64,000 nucleotides of DNA from Solitalea longa (GCF_002920915.1 NZ_PQVF01000001.1:479615-543614), one strand, 5' to 3'. Counted from the stretch's first letter, positions 1 to 10,001 are shown. Made by a program: numbers and translations. The notes: generated by a model not told the origin, from the sequence alone.

Positions 1-635
1 AAGATCAGGTCGTGACCAATAGAAGTGTAGCCGATTTCGCGGGCCCAATTATGCACACGCTTAACATTTTCATAAGGCTGAATGCGATGTATAGCTTTTT
101 GCACCTCGGGAGTATAATCCTGTACGCCAAAGCTTACCCGCCTGAAACCCAGGTCGAATAAGGTTTGCAAATGCTCATAAGAGGTATTATTCGGATGCCC
201 TTCAAAGCTGAAATCCCATGTTTCACTCCGATCTGCCAGCTCAAAAATGCCATCAATGAGTCTGCTGAGTTGTTCAGGTCTGAAAAACGTAGGAGTGCCA
301 CCTCCCAAATGGATCTCCTTGATGATAGGCCGTGCATTAAACAGATCTACATAAAGTTTCCATTCTTTCAACAGCGCTTCAATGTAGGGCGACTCAACCG
401 CATGATTGGTGGTAATTCGCTTATTGCAGCCGCAAAACGTGCATAAGCTTTCGCAAAATGGCAAGTGAATATAAAGGCTTATACCCTCGGTTGCATTGCT
501 TTTCCTAAAGGTTTGCACGAGCGATTCTTTCCAGTTAAGAATGCTGAAATTTTGTTCATCCCAATACGGTACAGTCGGATAACTGGTGTATCGCGGACCG
601 GGAACATTATATTTATGTAGAAGTTTAGGATTCAT
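1..635 (-). CDS. hemN: Oxygen-independent coproporphyrinogen III dehydrogenase, 5' part
   Basis: The reading frame starts at an ATG whose complement is 633-635 and stays open to the left edge, giving the first 211 residues of a protein that is usually about 455 long. Residues 61-68 form the radical-SAM cluster motif CxxxCxxC (CESLCTFC), followed by a GGGTPTF motif near residue 110 and the SFGVQD segment typical of HemN. The enzyme decarboxylates coproporphyrinogen III to protoporphyrinogen IX without oxygen, in the cytoplasm. The next gene is divergent, so the 160-bp gap holds both promoters. The call is firm; only the C-terminal part is missing because of the window edge. Confidence 0.95.
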   Translation of the reverse strand, partial: MNPKLLHKYNVPGPRYTSYPTVPYWDEQNFSILNWKESLVQTFRKSNATEGISLYIHLPFCESLCTFCGCNKRITTNHAVESPYIEALLKEWKLYVDLFNARPIIKEIHLGGGTPTFFRPEQLSRLIDGIFELADRSETWDFSFEGHPNNTSYEHLQTLFDLGFRRVSFGVQDYTPEVQKAIHRIQPYENVKRVHNWAREIGYTSIGHDLI

Positions 636-797
636 GAGACTAATTATATAATTAACCAAAAATCAGGCATCTGCGAAAAAGAAAAACTGATTTTTATCAG
701 TTTTTCCAGTTTTCCATACAAATGATTTTCTGTTGACATAAATAGTAAAATGCTATCAAAACATATTTTCCTTAAATTCGGCTGCTAGCAAAAACGA

Positions 798-1856
798 ATG
801 TTCCCTTATATACTTAACAAATCATTTTATGGCTTATTAGTGATGCTGGGCATTGTGGTGGTTGTTTTCTTTTTGTTTAACATTCTGCCTGCCGATCCGG
901 CCCGTATGACCATGGGACAGCGATCCGATGTGCAATCATTGGAGGCGGTGCGTAAAGAGCTCGGCCTTGATAAGCCGATGCCAGTGCAATTTGCCCTTTT
1001 TCTTAATGATGTTTCTCCTATAGGTTTGCACGGAACCGACTCCGTGAGCAGGGCCAAATATCATTATCAGCAATTGTTTAAGGTAGGGAAAGATGAGGCT
1101 ATTGTTTTGAAATGGCCCTACCTGCGCCGCTCTTATCAAACTAAAAAGGAAGTATCAGAAATATTAAGGGAAACTATTCCAAATACACTTATTCTGGCGG
1201 TTACCGCTATGGTGTTCGCTTCGGTTATAGGTATTGCTTTAGGAGTGGTTTCGGCAATTAAAAAAGACAGCTGGATCGATAAAGCTTCCATCGGATTTTC
1301 GATTATCGGTATTTCGGCGCCTTCCTTTTTTGCAGGGATCATCATTGCCTGGCTGTTTGGTTTTGTGTTAAGTGATTACACGGGCTTAAACATGTCGGGA
1401 AGTTTACACAACTATGATCCTTTTAAAGGGGAAGTGCTAACGTTGAAGAATCTCTGGCTGCCAATGATCACCTTGGGTTTGCGTCCTTTAGCTATTATCG
1501 TGCAGTTAACTCGAAGCTCCATGCTGGATGTGTTAGCCATGGATTATATTCGCACCGCAAGGGCAAAAGGACTGAGCAATTATTCGGTGGTGCTAAAGCA
1601 TGCGCTACGAAATGCCTTAAATCCTGTTGTTACCGCAATTTCGGGCTGGTTTGCCTCCTTAATTGCCGGTTCCTTTTTTATCGAATATATTTTTGGATAC
1701 AATGGTTTAGGGAAAGCTACTGTTGATGCTCTTGGCTTGGCCGATTTTCCGGTAGTTATGGGCTCTATCCTTTTCTGCGGATTTATTTTCGTCGTCCTTA
1801 ATATTTTGGTGGATGTGCTTTATGGAGTATTGGATCCCAGGGTAAGGGTGAGGTAG
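798..1856 (+). CDS. DppB-type ABC transporter permease
   Basis: This 352-residue inner-membrane protein has an N-terminal membrane helix, a roughly 100-residue polar stretch, and then five hydrophobic helices. The cytoplasmic coupling (EAA) loop is visible around residues 255-280 (ARAKGLSNYSVVLKHALRNA). The C-terminus ends in the family signature LDPRVRVR. It belongs to the peptide/nickel permease family (DppB/OppB). Family members act with a second permease, ATPases and a binding protein, but none is adjacent here. It is an orphan subunit, as is often seen in Bacteroidota, and its substrate cannot be assigned. Confidence 0.88.
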   Translation: MFPYILNKSFYGLLVMLGIVVVVFFLFNILPADPARMTMGQRSDVQSLEAVRKELGLDKPMPVQFALFLNDVSPIGLHGTDSVSRAKYHYQQLFKVGKDEAIVLKWPYLRRSYQTKKEVSEILRETIPNTLILAVTAMVFASVIGIALGVVSAIKKDSWIDKASIGFSIIGISAPSFFAGIIIAWLFGFVLSDYTGLNMSGSLHNYDPFKGEVLTLKNLWLPMITLGLRPLAIIVQLTRSSMLDVLAMDYIRTARAKGLSNYSVVLKHALRNALNPVVTAISGWFASLIAGSFFIEYIFGYNGLGKATVDALGLADFPVVMGSILFCGFIFVVLNILVDVLYGVLDPRVRVR

Positions 1857-1896
1857 GGTCTATCGTTAGCGGTGATTTTAGATTCTTAATTTTGTT

Positions 1897-2313
1897 ATGA
1901 AGAATATAAACATTTATTACTTGTTTGTTTTAGAGACAATAATTTACTGGTTGTTTCTGTTAGATCCCTTTAAAAATGAGCCAATAAAACGGAATTATAA
2001 AAAACTCATAAGTAATCCTACGTTTTTCTGGGTAAATTTTACAATAGCAGCGCTGTTTTTCATATATGGATTAGCTTATTGTTCCAAGCAGAATGCTTTT
2101 TTCTTTACTTTTATGCCTCTTTACTTTATTCTATTAGTTAAGTTTATTAATTCAATTTTCATTAATTCTTACAATAGAGACTTTATCTTTCTTATGAAAC
2201 ATGATCGGTATAAAACGCAGTTTGTGGATAAAATATGCAGTATTTTACTTCATATACTTCCATTTGTTTTAGCGCTTATTACATTTTTCTATTTAATTGA
2301 TCTTAAAAAGTAA
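1897..2313 (+). CDS. Hypothetical membrane protein
   Basis: This is a 138-residue protein with about four hydrophobic segments (roughly residues 5-22, 45-62, 68-90 and 113-133) and short positively charged loops. I recognise no family motif. It is markedly more AT-rich than the flanking permease and shikimate kinase genes, which suggests a recent arrival or relaxed constraint. The ATG at 1897 follows the permease stop by 40 nt, so it may be cotranscribed. That it is a real gene is likely from its length and coherent membrane pattern; no function is proposed. Confidence 0.55.
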   Translation: MKNINIYYLFVLETIIYWLFLLDPFKNEPIKRNYKKLISNPTFFWVNFTIAALFFIYGLAYCSKQNAFFFTFMPLYFILLVKFINSIFINSYNRDFIFLMKHDRYKTQFVDKICSILLHILPFVLALITFFYLIDLKK

Positions 2314-2417
2314 AGTTATAGATAATTGATATTTGCTAATTTGGAAATGTTGAATTAAGAAGGTGCAATTTCCTCTTTTCACTGATTTATTGTTAACCTG
2401 AAATCTAAAATCTAAAA

Positions 2418-2924
2418 TTGAAAGTATTCTTAATTGGCTTCATGGGAGCCGGAAAAACAACTTTTGGAAAACGGCTGGCAAAAAGAATAGATGTGCCTTT
2501 TTTCGACCTAGATCATTTAATTGAAGCGTTTACGGGAGGTTCTGTAGCTGATTATTTTGCCAAATATGGTGAAGAAAAATTCCGTGAACTGGAAAAACAG
2601 GTATTGCAAACTCAGGAACTTCCCGACAACTTTGTTCTCTCAACGGGTGGCGGGGCTCCTTGTTTTCACGATAATATGCAATGGATGAATGCCAATGGTA
2701 AAACGATTTACCTGCAGCTTGCTCCAAAAGCAATTGCCGGACGTTTAGAAAACGCTAAAGAAGAGCGGCCTTTAATTAAAGGGTTGAAAGGAGAAGAATT
2801 AGTGAGTTTTATTGAAGAACGACTAGCTGCAAGAGAAAGTTTTTATAAGCAGGCGCAGTTTATTGTTGATGGCTTGAGCGTTAACCCCGATGCGGTTGTT
2901 GAATTGTTAACGCGGCAGTGGTAA
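2418..2924 (+). CDS. aroK: Shikimate kinase (TTG start)
   Basis: This 168-residue cytoplasmic kinase phosphorylates shikimate in chorismate synthesis. The P-loop GFMGAGKT lies at residues 7-14. The D-x-D segment FFDLDHLIE, the REFRELE-like helix, the GGGAP substrate loop and the lid ERPL are all present. The start must be TTG at 2418: an in-frame TAA lies at 2406-2408, no ATG lies between, and the first downstream ATG would remove the P-loop glycine. The gene is monocistronic between the membrane protein and the convergent cytochrome c gene. Confidence 0.95.
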   Translation: MKVFLIGFMGAGKTTFGKRLAKRIDVPFFDLDHLIEAFTGGSVADYFAKYGEEKFRELEKQVLQTQELPDNFVLSTGGGAPCFHDNMQWMNANGKTIYLQLAPKAIAGRLENAKEERPLIKGLKGEELVSFIEERLAARESFYKQAQFIVDGLSVNPDAVVELLTRQW

Positions 2925-2984
2925 TATGAGTTCTGTTCAGGAGCAAATAGTTTGCCCCCAAACAGAAAACATACCTTGCTTGGT

Positions 2985-3962
2985 TTAATTTTTGGGTTTG
3001 AATTTCTCAACCGCATTGCTAACCGGTTTTACCGTCCGCAAATACGCATAAATCGCTTTAAGGTCTTCGTCTTTCATTTGCGCGTACATCGACCATGGCA
3101 TAAGTGAATTAAAATCTGCTGGAGCAACAGTTTTAGTATAAATACTGCTATCGCGATACGTTTTAAACTTATTTAAAAATTGCTCCTGGCTCCAGCTGCC
3201 AATACCCGTTTTAACATCGGGACTAATGTTTGCCGACGATAAAACGCCGCCTGGCATTTCAAATGAACGTCCTCCGCCAAAATCCATCCCTTTAAGGAAT
3301 TCGCCTTTGTCAACCTGCGTATGACAGTCGAAACAAGCAGCAGCGGTTACCATGTATTTTCCATAGTTAACAGTGTCAGTTGGTACAGGCATTTTTTGCA
3401 GGTTCGCTTTTGCAGGTATTGTATTGATGATAAAGTTCATCGGGAAATCCGATTGTGATTCAGTAACTGCATTTTCGATAGACGGTAATGTTCTAATGTA
3501 AGCGATCACTGATTTTATATCCTCTTCATCTAATTTACCGTAGCTGGCATGTGGCATCACAGGGAAAATAGGTTTTCCGTTTTTTCGAACACCTTCGGTA
3601 ATTGCTCTAAAGATCTCCCCATCGGTCCAGTCGCCAATGCCGGCAGGGGTAATATTGGCTGCAAAATAAACTCCCGGGAATCCCATTTTCTGGTTAAACT
3701 CATCACCACCCTGACCCAGCGTGCCCGGAGTAATAGGGCCTGAAAACTTGGTCCAATCACGCTTGCTGTGACAATCCATACAAACCGTTACCGAATTCGC
3801 CAAATACTCGCCACGTTTAATGCGCTCAGGCGTAAGCTCCACTTTCATTTCACGAGCCGGGCCCACATTTGGAAATGCCGTCTTAACATATACTCCTAAC
3901 CCTACTACCACAATTACAATAAACAGGAGTATATACCCCAGGACCTTAAAAACTTTTTTCAT
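2985..3962 (-). CDS. Di-heme cytochrome c family protein
   Basis: This 325-residue protein has an N-terminal hydrophobic helix (residues 8-26) acting as signal anchor, then two c-type heme domains. The heme-binding motifs CMDCH (61-65) and CFDCH (210-214) are clear, and each domain ends with the usual YLRT/YIRT helix. Probable methionine ligands occur in the downstream segments (for example around MPHASY). It should be periplasmic, tethered to the inner membrane, and carry electrons for a dehydrogenase or oxidase, but no partner gene is adjacent. The family is common in Bacteroidota; the exact partner is unknown. Confidence 0.9.
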   Translation of the reverse strand: MKKVFKVLGYILLFIVIVVVGLGVYVKTAFPNVGPAREMKVELTPERIKRGEYLANSVTVCMDCHSKRDWTKFSGPITPGTLGQGGDEFNQKMGFPGVYFAANITPAGIGDWTDGEIFRAITEGVRKNGKPIFPVMPHASYGKLDEEDIKSVIAYIRTLPSIENAVTESQSDFPMNFIINTIPAKANLQKMPVPTDTVNYGKYMVTAAACFDCHTQVDKGEFLKGMDFGGGRSFEMPGGVLSSANISPDVKTGIGSWSQEQFLNKFKTYRDSSIYTKTVAPADFNSLMPWSMYAQMKDEDLKAIYAYLRTVKPVSNAVEKFKPKN

Positions 3963-4155
3963 CTAGATTGATTTTTATAATTATAAATAATGAAAATACT
4001 ATTTAAAGAATGCTTTGCAAACTTTTTTCGATTTAAATAGCTAAAATTCTGTTTGTTATAGGTGTTGATTTGAAGCGGTGGATTTCGTTCCTTTTTGCTA
4101 TATTAATTGGGAGTTCTACCCCGATTTGTTCTACCTAAATTCTCATTTTTGTACC

Positions 4156-6282
4156 ATGATTGATGCTGCGCGTATTGTGCTTAAAAAACACTTTGGTTAT
4201 GATGAGTTCCGACCCCTTCAAAGTGAAATTATTTCATCCATTCTTTCTAAAAATGACACCTTAGTTTTGATGCCCACAGGTGGAGGTAAATCCATTTGCT
4301 TTCAGGTGCCGGCTTTGGTATTGGGTGGTTTATGCGTGGTAGTCTCTCCTTTAATTTCGTTGATGAAAGACCAGGTGGATGCACTCAGGATGAATGGAAT
4401 TGAAGCTGCTTTTTTAAATAGTAGCCTTACGTTTGAAGAAGAGGAAGTCATCGTTGAAAAGTGCATTTCCAATACGATCAGCTTGTTGTACCTGTCTCCC
4501 GAAAAGCTTAAAGGCAGTTTAGCCATGCTCGGAAGGTTTAATGTAAAGTTGTTCGCAATTGATGAGGCACATTGCATTTCTTCATGGGGTCATGATTTTA
4601 GGCCCGAATACACACAGCTAAGCGGCATTAAGAATCGTTTCCCAGAGGTGCCGGTTATAGCCCTTACCGCTACCGCCGACAATGTTACCCGGCGGGATAT
4701 AATCAGGCAACTGAGTTTAAAAGAACCTAAAACTTTTGTGGCTTCTTTCGATCGCCCCAATCTAAGTTTGGATGTGAAAAGTGGGTTAAAAAGCCGTGAA
4801 AAGGATAGCGAGATCATCACGTTTATTAAAAATCGCAAACAGCAATCGGGCATTATTTATTGCCTGAGCAGAAAAATCACGGAAGAGCTTGCCGAGAAGC
4901 TGTTGAATCACGGTATAAATTCGGCAGCTTATCACGCCGGTTTAAGTGCCGAGGAACGTAACAGTGTACAGGATGATTTTATAAATGATCGTGTTGGTGT
5001 GGTATGTGCAACGGTTGCTTTCGGCATGGGTATCGACAAATCTAACGTCCGCTGGGTGATCCATTACAATCTGCCAAAAAATATCGAAAGTTATTACCAG
5101 GAGATCGGTCGCGCGGGAAGGGATGGATTAAAGAGTGAAACCATCTTGTATTATAGCTTGGGTGATCTGGTTTTACTGACCCAGTTTGCTGAGCAAGGCC
5201 AGCAGCGTGAGATCAATCTGGAAAAGTTAAAGCGCATGCAGCAATTTGCCGAAGCAGATATATGCCGGAGGAAAATTCTGATCAATTATTTTGGTGAAAG
5301 TCTGGAGCAAAACTGTGGTAATTGTGATGTATGCCACAATCCGCGAAAACATTTTAATGGCACTTTATTGGTTCAAAAAGCGCTTTCTGCATTGGCGCGG
5401 ATCAATGAGCCTGTAGCAACCAATATGCTGATCGATGTGCTGCGTGGTTCGCACAAAGCGGAATTGATCGCTAAAGGGTTTGACAAGATAAAAACTTATG
5501 GAGCCGGCAGTGACCTGAGCGTTAACCACTGGCAACAGTTTATCATGCAAATGCTTAATCAGGGCATTCTGGAGATGGCTTATGACGAAGGCTTTAGCCT
5601 GAAAATTACCGGTTTGGGTAAAGAGATCTTATTCGGAAAGAAAACAGCCGATCTGGTATATCCGGTGGTTAGAGAGCCTAAGAAAACCAAAGTGGTTTCC
5701 ATGGAAGAGCAGGAACGGATGCCAGTACAAACTTCGGATGAGAAACTGTTTGACGATCTGCGCCGTTTACGACGCGAATTTGCTGAGAGGGAGGATGTGC
5801 CTGCTTATGCCATTTTCAACGACGCAACGTTAGAACGAATGGTGGCCGAAAAGCCTCAATCCGAAGCAGCGTTTTTAACGATACAAGGAGTAGGACAGCG
5901 AAAACTGGAGAAATATGGCCAGCGGTTCATGGAGTTAATTACCTTGCATATTAACCGTGGATCTAAGTCGGGCTCTTCAAAAGGAAACACCTTTAAAGAA
6001 ACCTTGTATTTATTACAGCAGAATCTTTCACCGGAAAGAATAGCGTTTATCCGAAAAATGAATGTTCAAACGGTTTTTTCACATATTGCCCAGCTGTACC
6101 TGATCGGTGAAAAGATCGACCTGATGAAATTCGTTTCATCCGAAGAAATAGAAAAAATACAAATGGCACAAAAGGCTATTGGCAAGAGTGAGGCTTTAAA
6201 AGATTACTTTGAATTTCTGCAAGGTGCATTGCCGCATTATAAGATCAGGTTGGCATTGGCATGGATCGAAAAGAATAACTAA
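4156..6282 (+). CDS. recQ: ATP-dependent DNA helicase RecQ
   Basis: This 708-residue 3'-5' DNA helicase acts in recombination and replication-fork repair. Walker A (GGGKS, about residues 42-46), DEAH (136-139), the helicase C-terminal motif with QEIGRAGRDG, the RQC zinc ligands (CRRK then CGNCDVC) and an HRDC domain (about 540-615) appear in order, followed by a C-terminal helical extension of about 90 residues. I chose the ATG at 4156 rather than the in-frame GTG 78 nt upstream, because homology starts at MIDAARIVLKKHFG. It is alone between two unrelated genes. Confidence 0.96.
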   Translation: MIDAARIVLKKHFGYDEFRPLQSEIISSILSKNDTLVLMPTGGGKSICFQVPALVLGGLCVVVSPLISLMKDQVDALRMNGIEAAFLNSSLTFEEEEVIVEKCISNTISLLYLSPEKLKGSLAMLGRFNVKLFAIDEAHCISSWGHDFRPEYTQLSGIKNRFPEVPVIALTATADNVTRRDIIRQLSLKEPKTFVASFDRPNLSLDVKSGLKSREKDSEIITFIKNRKQQSGIIYCLSRKITEELAEKLLNHGINSAAYHAGLSAEERNSVQDDFINDRVGVVCATVAFGMGIDKSNVRWVIHYNLPKNIESYYQEIGRAGRDGLKSETILYYSLGDLVLLTQFAEQGQQREINLEKLKRMQQFAEADICRRKILINYFGESLEQNCGNCDVCHNPRKHFNGTLLVQKALSALARINEPVATNMLIDVLRGSHKAELIAKGFDKIKTYGAGSDLSVNHWQQFIMQMLNQGILEMAYDEGFSLKITGLGKEILFGKKTADLVYPVVREPKKTKVVSMEEQERMPVQTSDEKLFDDLRRLRREFAEREDVPAYAIFNDATLERMVAEKPQSEAAFLTIQGVGQRKLEKYGQRFMELITLHINRGSKSGSSKGNTFKETLYLLQQNLSPERIAFIRKMNVQTVFSHIAQLYLIGEKIDLMKFVSSEEIEKIQMAQKAIGKSEALKDYFEFLQGALPHYKIRLALAWIEKNN

Positions 6283-6355
6283 CGCTACTTAGTTGTAATA
6301 GCTTCATATTCATCGTTTTTGCTTAAATTTAAGCTACACCAATCTATCGCTCTCT

Positions 6356-7993
6356 ATGAAATCGCTCCGTTGGATATTAGTTGTTGCGATCGTTAGCTGC
6401 AGCCACTTATTATTTGCTCAACAAAAAACAGTTGACAGCGCCCAAACATCAGCCATCAAAAATCTCGAAAGAAGAATTGAAGAACAGGAGGAATTCAAGA
6501 AAAGAGTAAGTGAAGAAGTCAGTGACCAGTTTAAAGGGGAGCTTTCTAAATGGCTGCTCATTATTGGCGGTGTGGTTACGGTTTTGGGTTATTTCGGTAT
6601 TAAAGAATTTGATAAATACCTTACACGTGGCATTGAAAAGAAGATAGATATGCTCACCTCTGAGAGGTTTAAAGAACAGTTTGAAACACTTTCAGCACGG
6701 TTAGACCGCCTTTATCAGCTGTTCACTTTAAGGCTTAATTTGGATGAAGTAAGAAGAAACGCCGAGGACAATGAAAAACCCAAATATCCTAAAATTGAAG
6801 AAACCATGGCCCTTGTTGATGAAGCGATGCACCTGGGTGATGATATACTTGCCGCCTATATAATTGACCGATTGGTGCCTTTTCATTTCAGCCAAAGCCA
6901 GTACGAAAGCCTCGACAAAATTTGGATGAAATATAACGAAAGGATAAAGTTTAGTGATTCGACCTGTGCAAACATTGCTATTGCCTACATGGGTTTATAT
7001 ATCGAAAACACAGTGCCAAGAAATAAAGAGTTATGCCTGCTTGCCTGTGATAGAGCCAACGAAATAGTTTTTGACTATGGTATTCCTATGGCCGTAAGAC
7101 TTATCATTTATATGATCGATTACGAGAGAAGTTATGTTGAATCAGAAAAGGAAATGGAAAAAACGAATGCGATAAAACTGCTCCGTCGCATATCAAGCGG
7201 TACCTTAAATGTAATGGCTTATGAAACGTACAATTATATCGACATAAGTAAAGATAAGCGCTATTCTAAAAAGTATGTTGAATTGCTGTATCAACTGGCA
7301 CCGGATGAAATGAAGGCGCTGAAAGCTAAATTTGATGCCCATATCAAAGCTACCGGTATCACACCAACGGCCCCTGATGGCACCGCTAATGCTGTAAATG
7401 TAGAAGAGGTTGTTTCGGCAATTACCAAAGGACAGAAACCAACGCTCGCTCAGCTGGATGTTTTATTGGATTCGTTATTGAATTTACCTGATAAAACCCA
7501 AATGCAGGCGGCTATTCGGAATATGGCCCAGTTACTCTATGTTAACTGGCACTACGATGAACTCTATCATCTTTGGAAGAAAAACCGCCCTGAGCTCAAC
7601 AACGATTTTCAAATTTCAAATTACTTTTCTGCTGCCTTTATTGGCAAGTACCTTAAAACAAAAGACAAGATCTTTAAACAAGAAACCCTTGATGCAACAG
7701 CACGCAGTTTAGCCGTTTTGCCTGATGCCGGTGTGCCTATGGCCATTAGGATTGCCCTGGAAGCTATTGATTTTAAGAGAATATCAGGTAAGAAAATTAA
7801 GGAAGATGCTATCGCAAAGGCAAAATTGATAGCGGCTGAAATAAATAAATCGGCCGCAAAGGAAACTTCGCAGGAAGCCTTTGGATATATCGAAGATCTG
7901 GCCATTACGTATCCGGATGAAAAATTGGTAGAAGTTATCTGGAAAATGATCCCGGATGAAATGGAAGAAATGAAAAAACTGGCAGCAGTTTGA
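6356..7993 (+). CDS. Exported helical-repeat protein of unknown function
   Basis: This is a 545-residue protein with a cleavable signal (ends near LLFAQQ, residue 22), a charged coiled-coil stretch (about 30-60), a membrane helix at 65-80, and a long, helix-rich soluble region. Two partial internal repeats end in similar phrases (LAPDEMKALKA near 320 and MIPDEMEEMKK near 535), so the body is probably a duplicated alpha-solenoid unit of about 215 residues. I do not recognise the family. The gene stands alone downstream of recQ. Confidence 0.75.
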   Translation: MKSLRWILVVAIVSCSHLLFAQQKTVDSAQTSAIKNLERRIEEQEEFKKRVSEEVSDQFKGELSKWLLIIGGVVTVLGYFGIKEFDKYLTRGIEKKIDMLTSERFKEQFETLSARLDRLYQLFTLRLNLDEVRRNAEDNEKPKYPKIEETMALVDEAMHLGDDILAAYIIDRLVPFHFSQSQYESLDKIWMKYNERIKFSDSTCANIAIAYMGLYIENTVPRNKELCLLACDRANEIVFDYGIPMAVRLIIYMIDYERSYVESEKEMEKTNAIKLLRRISSGTLNVMAYETYNYIDISKDKRYSKKYVELLYQLAPDEMKALKAKFDAHIKATGITPTAPDGTANAVNVEEVVSAITKGQKPTLAQLDVLLDSLLNLPDKTQMQAAIRNMAQLLYVNWHYDELYHLWKKNRPELNNDFQISNYFSAAFIGKYLKTKDKIFKQETLDATARSLAVLPDAGVPMAIRIALEAIDFKRISGKKIKEDAIAKAKLIAAEINKSAAKETSQEAFGYIEDLAITYPDEKLVEVIWKMIPDEMEEMKKLAAV

Positions 7994-8009
7994 TAGGTTG
8001 AAAAAGGAA

Positions 8010-8063
8010 AAGTTTGAGAATTTGAAAATAAGAGCGGGCTCAAATCTTCAAATTCTCAAACTT
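8010..8063. repeat. 17-bp perfect inverted repeat between convergent genes
   Basis: The arms AAGTTTGAGAATTTGAA (8010-8026) and its exact complement (8047-8063) flank a 20-nt loop. It sits between the convergent stops of the solenoid gene and pepT. It may end transcription from both sides, but it has no U-tract in either direction. The low-complexity TTTGA words resemble AT-rich intergenic repeats seen in Bacteroidota. Confidence 0.7.
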
Positions 8064-8072
8064 CAAATTGAT

Positions 8073-9317
8073 TTAAGCTCGTTCTTCCCAAACCTGGGCA
8101 ATATTTACAATCGTTTCAACAGCTTTTTGCATATCCTGAACCGAGGCCCATTCATGCTTAGAGTGAAAAGCATGTTCTCCGGCAAAAACATTCGGGCAAG
8201 GTAATCCCATGAACGAAAGGCGTGAACCATCAGTTCCTCCACGGATGCTTTGTAATTTAGGCTCTAAACCGCTTCTGCGGATGCCTTCCAATGCATTTTC
8301 AATTACTTGCGGATGCAGGTCAAGCACTTCTTTAAAGTTTCGGTATTGCTCGCTCACTTTAATTTCATATCTCGAAAAAGGATAATTAGCAATTACCCGA
8401 TCAGCAATTTGCTTGATCACCTCTTCATGTTTAGCCAGATTAGCCGTAATATGGTCGCGAATGATAAAGCTGACACTAGCTAGTTCAACGTTTCCTCCAA
8501 TTTCTACCGGGTGAACAAATCCTTCTTTTGCTTCAGTGGTTTCGGGAGAAAGATGATCTTTTGGAAGCGCTGACACAATTTCGCTGGCGATTTTAATGGC
8601 GCTTTCCATTTTGCCTTTCGCAAAACCCGGATGTGAACTTACTCCATAAACGGTGATCTTTAATCCATCGGCAGAGAAGGTTTCATTTTCCAATGACCCC
8701 AACGTTTCTCCGTCCATGGTATAGCCAAAATCGGCGCCCAGCTTAGTCATATCCACATTATTTACCCCTCGACCTACTTCTTCATCAGGTGTGAACAGAA
8801 TGCGGATTTTGCCATGCTTCACCTCGGGATGGTTGATGAAATAATTCGCCGCATCCATAATTTCCGCTACGCCGGCTTTATTATCGGCGCCCAATAGGGT
8901 AGTGCCGCTGGCAGTAATTATATCGTTTCCAATTTGGTCGGCAAGGTCAGGATGATCGGCTTTTTTTATGATTTGGCTGTTGTCATCCGGTAAGATCAAA
9001 TCCTGCCCCTGGTAATTTTTATGAATAATTGGTTTTACACCCGCTCCACTGCAATCTGGCGACGTATCCACGTGTGAGCAAAAACATAAAACCGGAACAT
9101 CTTTATCAGTGGTAGCCGGAATGGTGGCATACACATATCCGAAATCATCCAGATGGGCGTCATCAATGCCAATGGCTTTCAGTTCATCCACCAAAATTCG
9201 GCTTAAGTTTTTCTGCTTTTCGGTAGTAGGAGAGGCCGTTGAATGCGGATCAGATTGGGTATCAACCTGCACATAACGCATAAAACGTTCGGTAACGGTG
9301 AAATTATAATTGTTCAT
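8073..9317 (-). CDS. pepT: Peptidase T (tripeptide aminopeptidase)
   Basis: This 414-residue M20-family zinc exopeptidase removes N-terminal residues from tripeptides in the cytoplasm. The metal-binding signatures are all visible: HVDTSPD (first zinc histidine and aspartate), GADNKAG, DEEVGRG with the catalytic glutamate, and HSKHEW near the C-terminus. The dimerisation domain SSHPGFAKG lies in the middle. Length and motifs match PepT of other bacteria. It is monocistronic. Confidence 0.96.
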   Translation of the reverse strand: MNNYNFTVTERFMRYVQVDTQSDPHSTASPTTEKQKNLSRILVDELKAIGIDDAHLDDFGYVYATIPATTDKDVPVLCFCSHVDTSPDCSGAGVKPIIHKNYQGQDLILPDDNSQIIKKADHPDLADQIGNDIITASGTTLLGADNKAGVAEIMDAANYFINHPEVKHGKIRILFTPDEEVGRGVNNVDMTKLGADFGYTMDGETLGSLENETFSADGLKITVYGVSSHPGFAKGKMESAIKIASEIVSALPKDHLSPETTEAKEGFVHPVEIGGNVELASVSFIIRDHITANLAKHEEVIKQIADRVIANYPFSRYEIKVSEQYRNFKEVLDLHPQVIENALEGIRRSGLEPKLQSIRGGTDGSRLSFMGLPCPNVFAGEHAFHSKHEWASVQDMQKAVETIVNIAQVWEERA

Positions 9318-9441
9318 AAGGGTATAAATTGATATAAGAAAAAAGAGTCAAGAAGCAAGATCCTGGTATAATGACTTGTTCTTCACTCTTTATTCTTTAA
9401 TTATTTTGAATTTTATTGATTTTTGACTCTTATGTCTTAGC

Positions 9442-9948
9442 TTATACCAAATACACGGCATCCTCTTGTCCCGTCTCCCCTAAAACCACATCCACATGCT
9501 CTTGAGCAACAGTAGAAAGTTCAATTCCTACGAAATCATTATGAATAGGGAACAACTTATGGCTACGGTCAACCAGTACTACCGTGCGAACCTTTTTGGT
9601 AGGAATATTTAAGAAGAGACCTAGTCCGTAAACCAGGGTTCGGCCGGTATTCAAAACATCATCCACCACAATAATTACCTTGTTCTCGCACTGTTCAATA
9701 GGCACATCAGTGCTAGCATTGAGCGCACTACTGGTTTTTTCGAGATCGACATTAACCAGCTTAACCTTTATACTGCTAATTGCTTCAATCACCTTTTTTA
9801 AACGTGCAGCCAGTGTGTTTCCGCGCGGAACAATACCTGCCAGCACAATCTCAGCTTCTTCAAAATTGTCTTCCAAAATCTGATAGGCGATGCGGTCAAT
9901 CTTTTGTTGGATCTGTTTCTTGTCGAGAATCTTTATTCTTGCACTCAT
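9442..9948 (-). CDS. Phosphoribosyltransferase family protein
   Basis: This 168-residue type I PRTase has the PRPP loop VIIVVDDVLNTGRT at about residues 90-103 and the flexible RGNTLAARL region before it. The overall pattern is PyrR-like, with a VLVDRSHK motif late in the protein, so it may be a uracil phosphoribosyltransferase or a nucleotide-responsive regulator. It lies 121 nt upstream, on the coding strand, of the pepT start, and no pyrimidine genes are nearby. Substrate is uncertain. Confidence 0.82.
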   Translation of the reverse strand: MSARIKILDKKQIQQKIDRIAYQILEDNFEEAEIVLAGIVPRGNTLAARLKKVIEAISSIKVKLVNVDLEKTSSALNASTDVPIEQCENKVIIVVDDVLNTGRTLVYGLGLFLNIPTKKVRTVVLVDRSHKLFPIHNDFVGIELSTVAQEHVDVVLGETGQEDAVYLV

Positions 9949-10001
9949 GTGTTCGATTTAAGAAATAAAAATAAAGGTTAATAGCACAATTGGCAACTTA
10001 T

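Noticed and set aside
7621..8043. Minus-strand frame of 140 codons opposite the helical-repeat protein
   Set aside because: It is serine/isoleucine-rich in the way antisense frames are, and the plus-strand gene has a signal peptide and internal repeats.
8010..8063. Standard intrinsic terminator
   Set aside because: The stem is long but AT-rich with a 20-nt loop and lacks a U-tract on both strands, so it is listed as a repeat instead.
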